Source: an uncultured Oscillospiraceae bacterium (lineage in GTDB: Bacteria > Bacillota > Clostridia > Oscillospirales > Oscillospiraceae). From it: DNA of 64,000 nt. Of this stretch, positions 7,981 through 15,402 are shown piece after piece. The stretch is taken from positions 1-64,000 of the forward strand of contig CANQFV010000005.1 of assembly GCA_947599875.1 (NCBI GenBank), given 5' to 3'. The position numbers and the translations under genes are program-made. The notes under the pieces were generated by a model. The model saw nothing but the letters and a program-made list of their open reading frames with translations. It searched no databases and was not told where the DNA came from. Each line of letters begins with the position of its first letter. Positions within the stretch are counted from its first letter, which is position 1.

Positions 7981-8009
7981 TTGAAAAAAATCCTTCGGTG
8001 TGGTATAAT
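7981..8009 (+). promoter_or_regulatory. Promoter of murJ / wall-polymer operon
   Basis: TTGAAA (7981-7986), 17-bp spacer, TATAAT (8004-8009). It precedes a run of six closely packed genes (8041-15323) in which no other strong promoter was noticed. Confidence 0.8.
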
Positions 8010-8040
8010 CCTTTTTTGTGAAAAGAAAGGCTGTGAGGAT

Positions 8041-9597
8041 TTGGAGAAGAAGGAAAGATCCGCCGTGGGGACGGTGGGGGTGATGATGGTCATCACCCTG
8101 GCAGGAAAGATCCTGGGGCTTGTGCGCGACCGCCTGCTCACCGTCAATTACGGGAGCGGCAGCGCGGCCAACGCCTTCTTGACGGCCAGCCGGATCCCCC
8201 GGGTGTTCTTTGACACGGTGTTCGCCTCGGCCATCTCCGCCTGTCTCATCCCGGTACTGGGTGAGGTGATGGAGACGCGGGGGAAGAAGGAGGCTTTCCG
8301 CTTTGCCGGGAATTTTATGACCGTGATGGGCGCTCTGTGCGCCGCGCTCACGGTTTTGGGGATGATCTTCGCCCCCCAGCTCACCACGCTCTTTGCCGAC
8401 GGGTATGACAGTGAGACGGCGCGGCTGTGCGCGTCCCTCACCAGGATCATGATGCCCACGGTGCTGTTTACGGGCCTGGCCTTCTCCCTGGTGGGCGTCC
8501 TTCAGACGCTGGGGGAGTTCAACATCCCCGCGGCCATCAGCCTTGTCTCCAACCTTGCGGTGATCGCCTACTACCTGACCCTCAACCGCACCTTCGGCAT
8601 CACGGGCCTGGCCGTGGCGTTCCTGGCGGCCTGGGCGCTCCAGGCGCTGGTGCAGATCCCGTCCCTGCGCAAACGGGGCTTTCGGTTCTACCCCTCCCTG
8701 TCTGTGAGGAGCCAGGAGATGCGCAAGGTCTTCCGGCTGATGCTCCCGGTGATGGTCAGCACCTGGGTGCTGCCCATCAACCAGACGGTGAACGCCAAGT
8801 TCGCCTCCCGGCTCTTTCAGGGGGCGGGCGTCTCGGCCGTGGAACATGCCTACAATCTGTACACCGTGATCGCCGGGGTCTTTGTCCTCTCGGTGACCAA
8901 TTATCTCTTCCCCCGGCTGACGCGGGAGAGCGTCCGGGGGGACGGGGAGCAGCTGCGGGACACCCTGCGGGCGGCGATGCGCTCCACCCTGTATGTGGTG
9001 ATCCCCATGACCGCCGGGCTTGCGGTCATGGCCTCCCCCTTGGTGAATTTTATTTTCGGCGGCGGCCGGTTTGACAGCTTCTCCGTGTCCATCACCGCCA
9101 GGGCCTTGGCCGTCATGGCGCTGGGGATGATCGGCTACGCCGTGCAGGCGGTGCTGTCCAGGGCGTATTTCGCCGGGCAGTCCGGGAAGATCCCGCTGAT
9201 TGCCGGGGCCGTGTCCATCGCGGTGAATATCCTCCTGTGCGTTCTGCTCACGGAGAGGCTGGACGTGGCGGGAATCGCCCTGGCCAGCGCCGCGGCCTTT
9301 ACGGTGAACGGCGCGGCGCTGGCTCTGCCCCTGAGGCGGCGGGGCCTGGCCTTCGCCGACAGGGCCTTCGCGGTGGATATGGGCAAGCTCCTCCTGTCCG
9401 CCGGGGGGATGGCCGCCGGGGTGTGGGGGCTTCTGCGCCTGCTGGAGGGCAGGGCCGGGAAGCTGCTCACCCTGTGTGTGCCCGCCGCGGCGGGGGTGCT
9501 GATCTACGCCGCCCTCACGGCGCTTTTGCGGGTGGAGGAGACGGGCATGGCCCTGAAAATGATAAAAAAGCTGCTCCATAGAGGGGTGAGACCGTGA
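8041..9597 (+). CDS. murJ: MurJ/MviN-family lipid flippase
   Basis: The product has 518 residues from a TTG at 8041 (LEKKERSAVGTVGVMMVIT); no ATG or GTG lies near, and the frame upstream runs back into the promoter. About 14 hydrophobic helices and the N-terminal GKILGLVRDRLL motif identify the MVF/MurJ family, which flips lipid-linked wall precursors. Because it heads an operon with a polymerase, two glycosyltransferases and CsaB, it could serve either lipid II or an undecaprenyl-linked secondary wall polymer. Its TGA overlaps the next GTG. Confidence 0.9.
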   Translation: MEKKERSAVGTVGVMMVITLAGKILGLVRDRLLTVNYGSGSAANAFLTASRIPRVFFDTVFASAISACLIPVLGEVMETRGKKEAFRFAGNFMTVMGALCAALTVLGMIFAPQLTTLFADGYDSETARLCASLTRIMMPTVLFTGLAFSLVGVLQTLGEFNIPAAISLVSNLAVIAYYLTLNRTFGITGLAVAFLAAWALQALVQIPSLRKRGFRFYPSLSVRSQEMRKVFRLMLPVMVSTWVLPINQTVNAKFASRLFQGAGVSAVEHAYNLYTVIAGVFVLSVTNYLFPRLTRESVRGDGEQLRDTLRAAMRSTLYVVIPMTAGLAVMASPLVNFIFGGGRFDSFSVSITARALAVMALGMIGYAVQAVLSRAYFAGQSGKIPLIAGAVSIAVNILLCVLLTERLDVAGIALASAAAFTVNGAALALPLRRRGLAFADRAFAVDMGKLLLSAGGMAAGVWGLLRLLEGRAGKLLTLCVPAAAGVLIYAALTALLRVEETGMALKMIKKLLHRGVRP

Positions 9598-11003
9598 AAA
9601 AGATATTGGAGGGGAGTTTACTTTACCGCCTGATTTCCGCCGTGGCCGCCTGGCTGGACAGGCAGTGGGAGAGGAGCTTCACCGGAGCGCTGCTCACAGG
9701 CTCCGGCCGGGAGGCCCCGGGGTTCCTCAGCCGGTGGGGAGCGGGTGCGCGCCGGCTCTTGTGCCGCGTCTTCCGGGCACTCAGGCTGGACAGGCTTTTG
9801 CGCGGCTCCGTTTTCCTGCACAGCTTCTTCTGGATGGGCCTCGCGGTGCTTATCGCCCCCATCGCCCCCACAATGGCGGTGCTGGCGGCGGTGCTTGTCG
9901 CCCTCTTTTCTCTGGCGGCGCGGCTGTGCATGGAGCCGGAGCGCCGGACGGCCGCGTCCCCCCTGAAAAAGTGGGTGGTGGCCTTCGCCGTGGTGTATAT
10001 GGGTTCCACCCTGCTCAGCGTTGACCTCTCCGGCAGCCTGCCGGGGGGACTTCTGGTGACGGTGTTTACCCTGTTCGCCCTGGCGGTCATGGAGCTTGTG
10101 GACTCCAGGGAGCGGCTGGAGAAGCTCTGGAATCTTATTGTCCTGTCCGGCGCCGCGGTGGCGCTGGTGGGCATCGCCCAGGCGGCGCTGGGACTGCAAA
10201 GCGCCGAGGCGTGGGTGGATCAGGACAGCTTTCAGGGACTGACCCTCCGGGTCTACTCCACCCTGGGGAACCCCAACGTCCTGTCGGAGTATCTGATGCT
10301 GGTGATCCCCATGTCGGCGGCGGCCGCGGTGAACGCCAAGACCGCCAACGGCCGGATGGCGGCGGGGCTTGCGTTCCTCGCCATGACGGTGTGCCTGGCC
10401 CTGACCTACGCCAGGGGCGGGTACCTGGGCATCGCCTTCGCGGCGGCGGTTTTTCTCATCTTGCTGGACAGGCGCTTTATCGCCCTGGGGATCGTGGGGA
10501 TCCTGGCGCTTTTGCCCCTGCTGCCCCGGAGCATCCTCACAAGGCTCATGAGCATCGGGGACCTGGGGGACAGCTCCACCTCCTACCGGGTGTATATCTG
10601 GCTTGCCACGCTGAACCTTTTGCGGGACTACTGGCTGTGCGGTTTCGGCACGGGCGTGGCGGCGTTTCAGGCCATCTACCCCAAGTACAGCTTTAACGCG
10701 GTGTCCGCCCCCCACGCCCACAATCTGTTTTTGCAGATCTTCTGCGAGTGCGGCATTTTCGGGCTTTTCACCCTGCTTGGGGTATTCGTCTCCGCCGTCA
10801 GGCTCCTGGGGGGAGCGGTGAGCAGGGCCTGTCGGGCGGACAAGGTGAGATGCTCGGCCCTCATCGCCTCCTTCACCGGCTTTGCCGTGCAGAGCATGAC
10901 AGACCACTCCTTTTACAACTACCGGGTGGTGCTGATGTTCTGGGCCATCGTGGGCCTCTCCGCCGCGGCGGCCAGGCTGAGTGTAAGGGAGGACGCCCAG
11001 TGA
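9594..11003 (+). CDS. O-antigen ligase/polymerase-like membrane protein (Wzy_C)
   Basis: The product has 469 residues with about ten or more transmembrane helices. A large loop around residues 325-385 carries the Wzy_C signature, including YRVYIWLATLNLL, GFGTG and APHAHNLFLQ with its characteristic His. This family transfers or polymerises lipid-linked glycan repeat units on the outer face of the membrane. The GTG start overlaps the murJ stop. With MurJ and CsaB this suggests polymerisation of a pyruvylated wall polysaccharide (inference). Confidence 0.85.
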   Translation: MKKILEGSLLYRLISAVAAWLDRQWERSFTGALLTGSGREAPGFLSRWGAGARRLLCRVFRALRLDRLLRGSVFLHSFFWMGLAVLIAPIAPTMAVLAAVLVALFSLAARLCMEPERRTAASPLKKWVVAFAVVYMGSTLLSVDLSGSLPGGLLVTVFTLFALAVMELVDSRERLEKLWNLIVLSGAAVALVGIAQAALGLQSAEAWVDQDSFQGLTLRVYSTLGNPNVLSEYLMLVIPMSAAAAVNAKTANGRMAAGLAFLAMTVCLALTYARGGYLGIAFAAAVFLILLDRRFIALGIVGILALLPLLPRSILTRLMSIGDLGDSSTSYRVYIWLATLNLLRDYWLCGFGTGVAAFQAIYPKYSFNAVSAPHAHNLFLQIFCECGIFGLFTLLGVFVSAVRLLGGAVSRACRADKVRCSALIASFTGFAVQSMTDHSFYNYRVVLMFWAIVGLSAAAARLSVREDAQ

Positions 11004-12121
11004 TCAGGGTATTGAATATTATCAGCGACACGAATATCGGCGGCGCGGGCCGGGTGATCTTAAACTACCTGCGGTACGCGGATACGTCGCGTTTTGAGAC
11101 ACATGTCGCCCTGCCCCGGGGCGGGGCGCTGAAGGGGCCGCTTCTGGCCGCCGGCGCCCTGGTCCACGAGGTGGACGGCATGGCGGACAAGTCCCTGGAT
11201 CTGAAGGTCATCCGTGAGCTGGAGGGGCTGATCGACCGGGTGAAGCCGGATATCGTCCACACCCACGGGTCCCTGTCCGGGCGGATCGCCGGGAGGAGAC
11301 GGGGCTGTAAGGTCATCTTCACCCGCCACAGCGCCTTCCCGGTGAAGCCCTACCTGAAAAGGGGGCCGGGGCGGTGGCTCAACGGGCTTGTAAACGGCTA
11401 TCTGGCCGACAGGATCATCGCCGTGTCCCCGGCCACGGCGGAAAATCTCACGGACAGCGGGGTCTCCCCGAAGAAGATCGAGGTCATGATGAACGGCGTG
11501 GAGCCGCTGACCCGGCGCCCGCCGGAGGCGTGCGCGGCCTTCCGCCGGGAGCGGGGCATCCTGCCGGGGGACTTTGTGATGGGCATCGTCGCCAGGGTGG
11601 AGCCGTACAAGGGCCACGAGGACATCCTCCGGGCGATGGCCCGGATCGGACGGCCGGAGCTGAAGCTCCTGGTGGCGGGCACCGGCTCGGACGAGGAGCG
11701 GATAAAAGCCCTGGCCCGGGAGCTGGGGCTGGACAGGCAGGTCATCTTCCTGGGATTTGTGGAGGACGTAGCCACAGTGTTCAGCGTCCTTGACGTCCAG
11801 GTCAACGCCTCCTGGGGGACGGAGGCCTCCAGCATGGCCATGCTGGAGGGGTTCAGCCTGGGGGTGGGGGTCATCGCCTCCGACTACGGCGGGAACCCCT
11901 GGCAGGTGGAGGACGGCGTCAGCGGCATCCTGTTCAAGGCCCGGGACATTGAGGGCCTGGCCGGGGCAATCACGGCGCTGATGGACTCCCCCACCCTGCG
12001 GGAGAAGCTGAGCTGCGGCGCCGCGGCCCAGTATAAAAAGCGGTTCACCGGCCGAATCTTCGCCGGCAGGATCGAAGAGATCTACACCAAGACTTTGGAG
12101 GACGCAAATGGAGAGAGATAA
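11000..12121 (+). CDS. GT4 family glycosyltransferase
   Basis: The product has 373 residues. The GTG at 11000 overlaps the preceding TGA, and VIRVLNIISDTNIGGAGRV is a standard GT4 N terminus with the GG acceptor-site loop. The C-terminal Rossmann domain contains GIVARVEPYKGHED and the E-x7-E type EASSMAMLEGF motif that binds the nucleotide-sugar. It is cytosolic or peripheral, using an NDP-sugar donor; donor and acceptor are not predictable. The end overlaps the next gene by 14 bp. Confidence 0.9.
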   Translation: MIRVLNIISDTNIGGAGRVILNYLRYADTSRFETHVALPRGGALKGPLLAAGALVHEVDGMADKSLDLKVIRELEGLIDRVKPDIVHTHGSLSGRIAGRRRGCKVIFTRHSAFPVKPYLKRGPGRWLNGLVNGYLADRIIAVSPATAENLTDSGVSPKKIEVMMNGVEPLTRRPPEACAAFRRERGILPGDFVMGIVARVEPYKGHEDILRAMARIGRPELKLLVAGTGSDEERIKALARELGLDRQVIFLGFVEDVATVFSVLDVQVNASWGTEASSMAMLEGFSLGVGVIASDYGGNPWQVEDGVSGILFKARDIEGLAGAITALMDSPTLREKLSCGAAAQYKKRFTGRIFAGRIEEIYTKTLEDANGER

Positions 12122-12602
12122 GAAAAAGGGCAGGAGCCTGTTTAATGTTTTCGACATCGTACTCATCGTCATCGCCGTGGCGCTGGCCGCCGTCATCTTC
12201 CTGAGCCGGGGGTCCTCCTCGGCCCTGACGCTGGAGCCGCGGAGCGCCACCGTCCACTACACCGTGGAGATCCGGGAGCTGGATCAGGACTTCCGGGACG
12301 TGGTTGCGCCGGGGGACGCGGTGATGGACAGGATCAAGAAGTACAACATCGGCACGGTGGAGTCCGTCTCCTACGGCGAGGCCGTGCGCAGTGTGGAGGA
12401 TTTCGAGGCCGGGATCAAGCGCCTGGCGCCTGTGCCCGGATGCCTGCGGATGGACATCGCCATTACCGCCCAGGCCACGGTGTCCGACTCCGCCATCACG
12501 GTGGACGGGGGATATGACGTGCGCGTGGGCGCGGAGGCGAACATCGCCACGCCGGGCTTCTCCGGCACCGGCGTCATCATCGCCGTAGAGAGGGTGGACT
12601 GA
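12108..12602 (+). CDS. DUF4330 membrane-anchored protein (first of pair)
   Basis: The product has 164 residues with one N-terminal transmembrane helix (about 14-31) after a basic RDKKKGR start. The rest is a beta-rich extracytoplasmic domain with VHYTVEIREL and a GDAVMDRIKKYNIGTVESV segment typical of DUF4330. Function is unknown. It lies between two glycosyltransferase genes and is followed 1 bp later by a second DUF4330 gene, suggesting the two proteins act together at the membrane. Confidence 0.8.
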   Translation: MERDKKKGRSLFNVFDIVLIVIAVALAAVIFLSRGSSSALTLEPRSATVHYTVEIRELDQDFRDVVAPGDAVMDRIKKYNIGTVESVSYGEAVRSVEDFEAGIKRLAPVPGCLRMDIAITAQATVSDSAITVDGGYDVRVGAEANIATPGFSGTGVIIAVERVD

Positions 12603-12603
12603 G

Positions 12604-13113
12604 ATGAAGAGAAAGATCATTGACGAGCGGGGCCTCCTTTTCGGGAAGATCAGCTGTGTGGATATCCTGGCGGTCTTGGCCGTCCTGGCCCTGGGCATTA
12701 TGGTGTTTACCAGGTTCTTCTCCGGCGGGGAGGGGAACGTCTCCAACACCGGCACCGTGGATCTTGTCTACACGGTGGAGGTGCAGAAGGTCCGCACCCC
12801 CACAGCGGGTGCCCTGGCCGTGGGCGACGGGATGTACACCTCCGACGGGCAGTATATGGGTCAGATCGTCCGGGTGGACAGCCGCCCCTGCGTCAGTCTG
12901 GAGAGTACCCCGGACGGCCGGGTGGTGGAGATGGAGAACGAGGGGTATCTGGACGTGACCGTGGAGGTGAAGGCGCCCTGCACCCTGAGCGGCGGCAGAT
13001 ACTATGTGAACGGCGCCTTTGAGCTGGGGGTCAACGCCACCGTGAAATTCGTCACCAGATATGTGTCCAGCACCTGCGTGGTCACGCAGGTGGGGCAGAG
13101 CGCCCAGGGGTGA
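12604..13113 (+). CDS. DUF4330 membrane-anchored protein (second of pair)
   Basis: The product has 169 residues. An N-terminal cytosolic segment (KRKIIDERGLLFGKISCVD) leads into a transmembrane helix (about 20-40), then the DUF4330 domain with VDLVYTVEVQKVRTP, VGDGMYTSDGQYMGQIV and GRYYVNGAFELGVN. It shares layout and several motifs with its upstream neighbour but is too diverged for a recent duplication. The role is unknown; the operon context points to wall-polymer export or assembly. Confidence 0.82.
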   Translation: MKRKIIDERGLLFGKISCVDILAVLAVLALGIMVFTRFFSGGEGNVSNTGTVDLVYTVEVQKVRTPTAGALAVGDGMYTSDGQYMGQIVRVDSRPCVSLESTPDGRVVEMENEGYLDVTVEVKAPCTLSGGRYYVNGAFELGVNATVKFVTRYVSSTCVVTQVGQSAQG

Positions 13114-13118
13114 GCGGC

Positions 13119-15323
13119 ATGAAGATCCTGCTGGCCACTATGGGATTGGATATCGGCGGCGCGGAGACGCACATCGTGGAGCTGGCCGGGGAGCTGCGGC
13201 GCCGCGGCCACCAGGTGACTGTGGCCTCCAACGGCGGCGTCTACGTCCCGGAGATCGAGGCGATGGGCATCCGCCATGTGAAGATCCCCATGCACAGGCG
13301 CAGTCCCGTTCTGATGGCGAAGTCTTTGATCCTCCTGCGCCGTCTCATCCGGGAGATACGCCCCGACGTGGTACACGCCCACGCCAGGATCCCGGCGTTT
13401 CTCTGCGGACTGTTGAAAAAATCCCTGGATTTCCCCTTTGTCACAACGGCCCACTGGGTGTTTGAGACACAGGGGCTTCTCCGGGTGTTGACGGACTGGG
13501 GCCAGCGAACCATCGCCGTCTCCGACGATATCAAGACGTATCTCCAGGATAATTACAAGATCCCGGACGAAAATATAACCGTGACCATCAACGGCATCGA
13601 CACGGAGAAATTCTCCCCCCGGGCCTCCGGCTCGGAGGTGAGGCGGGAGTTTAAGATCCCGGAGGACGCCCTGGTGGTGTCCCACGTCAGCCGTCTGGAC
13701 GAGAGCCGCGCCGACGCCGCGGCGGCGCTGATCCGCATCGCCCCGGCCCTCCACGACAGGTATCCGGATGTGCGGATCCTCATCGCCGGCGGGGGGGACA
13801 TGTACGAGGAGCTGCTCCACCGGTCGGAGGAGGTCAATATCCGGCTGGGATGCCGGTGCGTCATCCTCGCCGGCCCCAGGACGGACATCAACAGCATCTG
13901 CGCCGCGGGGGATATCTTTGTGGGCGTCTCCCGGGCGGCGCTGGAGGCGATGGCCGTGGAACGGCCCGTGGTCGTGGCCGGAAACGAGGGCTTCCTGGGC
14001 CTCTTTGACCAGGACAAGCTGGAGACCGGTATGCAGGGGAATTTCTGCTGCCGGGGCTGCCCGGCTCTTACGGACGAGGGACTTTTGGACGACGTGATCA
14101 CGGCGCTGTCCCTGCCGGCGGACGAGTGCGAGCGGCTTTCGGAGTACGGCCGGCAGGTGGTGCTGGATCACTACAGCGTCAGCCGGATGGCGGACGACGC
14201 CCTCCGGGTCTATGAGTCCGTCCGGCACCGGCGGCGGGTGGTACTCAGCGGCTACTACGGCTTCGGCAACGCCGGGGACGAGGCGATTTTGGACGTCCTC
14301 ACCCGGAGCATCCGGGAGATCGACGACGGGGCGGAGATCACCGTCCTGTCCAAAAGGCCGGATGTCACGCAGAGCGTGCTGGGGTGCGGGGCCGTGAACC
14401 GGTTCTCCCCCTTCCGGGTCATCCGGGCCGTGAAGCGCTGCGACGTGCTGATCTCCGGGGGAGGGAGCCTGCTCCAGGACAACACCTCCACCAGATCCCT
14501 TTTGTACTACACGGGCCTTATCCGCCTGGCCCAGAGGGCCGGCAAGCGCACCTTCATCTACGCCAACGGCATAGGGCCGGTGAACCGGGAGCGCAACCGC
14601 GTCCGGGTGCGCCGGGCCGTGGAGGCGGCGGACGCCGTCACCGTCCGGGACCCCGACTCCCTGCGGGAGCTGCGGGATATGGGGGTCACCCGGGAGGATA
14701 TCGTCGTCACCGCCGACCCCGTCTTCACGGCGGAGATCCCGGAGACGGACGCCACGGAGGAGATCCTGGCCGCCCACGGGGTGGAGGGGGACTTCGTCAC
14801 CGTGTCCGTGAGGCCCTTCCGGGGGGAGCCGGACTACTTCACCAAATTCGCCGCCGTCCTGGACGGCATCAAGCGCCGCTACGGCGTGGAGGTCGTACTG
14901 GTCTCTATGCAGCCCAAGCGGGACGAGCCGGTGAGCTGGCAGGTCTCCGACGCGATGGAGGAGAAGTGCGTCGTCCTCACCGGGGACTTCCAGCCGGAGG
15001 AGCTGATGGGGGTCATCGGCCGGAGCCGGATGATCCTGTCCATGCGCCTGCACGCGCTGATCTTTGCCGCCCGGGGGGCCGTCCCAGCCTTGGGCTTTGT
15101 CTACGACCCCAAGGTGAAGAGCTATTTGGAGCTTCTCCACCAGCCCGCCGCCGGCCGGGACGGGGAGATCGACGTGGAGGCCACCGTGGAGGCGGTGGGC
15201 GTCATCCTCAGCCGCCGGGAGGAGATCGAGGAGCGGCTGCGCCGGACGCGGGACGAGCTGACCGCCCAGGCGTTTGCCAATACGGATATCCTCCGGGATA
15301 TCCTCACCGCCTGCCGGGAGTGA
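13119..15323 (+). CDS. Fusion: GT4 glycosyltransferase + CsaB pyruvyl transferase
   Basis: The product has 734 residues from the ATG at 13119, 6 nt after AGGGGTG. Residues 1 to about 368 form a complete GT4 enzyme (GLDIGGAETHIVELAGEL start; LEAMAVERPVVVAGNEGFLG near the donor site). From about 370 a complete polysaccharide pyruvyl transferase begins (SGYYGFGNAGDEAILD, ISGGGSLLQDNTS, YANGIGPV, SMRLHALIFAA). CsaB adds ketal pyruvate to the wall polymer that anchors SLH-domain proteins in Bacillus. Fusion suggests the sugar is added and pyruvylated by one enzyme. No SLH protein lies in the window. Confidence 0.9.
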   Translation: MKILLATMGLDIGGAETHIVELAGELRRRGHQVTVASNGGVYVPEIEAMGIRHVKIPMHRRSPVLMAKSLILLRRLIREIRPDVVHAHARIPAFLCGLLKKSLDFPFVTTAHWVFETQGLLRVLTDWGQRTIAVSDDIKTYLQDNYKIPDENITVTINGIDTEKFSPRASGSEVRREFKIPEDALVVSHVSRLDESRADAAAALIRIAPALHDRYPDVRILIAGGGDMYEELLHRSEEVNIRLGCRCVILAGPRTDINSICAAGDIFVGVSRAALEAMAVERPVVVAGNEGFLGLFDQDKLETGMQGNFCCRGCPALTDEGLLDDVITALSLPADECERLSEYGRQVVLDHYSVSRMADDALRVYESVRHRRRVVLSGYYGFGNAGDEAILDVLTRSIREIDDGAEITVLSKRPDVTQSVLGCGAVNRFSPFRVIRAVKRCDVLISGGGSLLQDNTSTRSLLYYTGLIRLAQRAGKRTFIYANGIGPVNRERNRVRVRRAVEAADAVTVRDPDSLRELRDMGVTREDIVVTADPVFTAEIPETDATEEILAAHGVEGDFVTVSVRPFRGEPDYFTKFAAVLDGIKRRYGVEVVLVSMQPKRDEPVSWQVSDAMEEKCVVLTGDFQPEELMGVIGRSRMILSMRLHALIFAARGAVPALGFVYDPKVKSYLELLHQPAAGRDGEIDVEATVEAVGVILSRREEIEERLRRTRDELTAQAFANTDILRDILTACRE

Positions 15324-15402
15324 GGGACATTTTTCCGCCTGCCGGGGCACTTGAAAAGGGAAATCCATAAACTTTACACATAAAGAAAGGAAGACACACG
15401 CT

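Noticed and set aside
12604..13113. The two DUF4330 genes as a recent tandem duplication
   Set aside because: They share layout and a few motifs only; DNA identity is low, so they are old paralogues.
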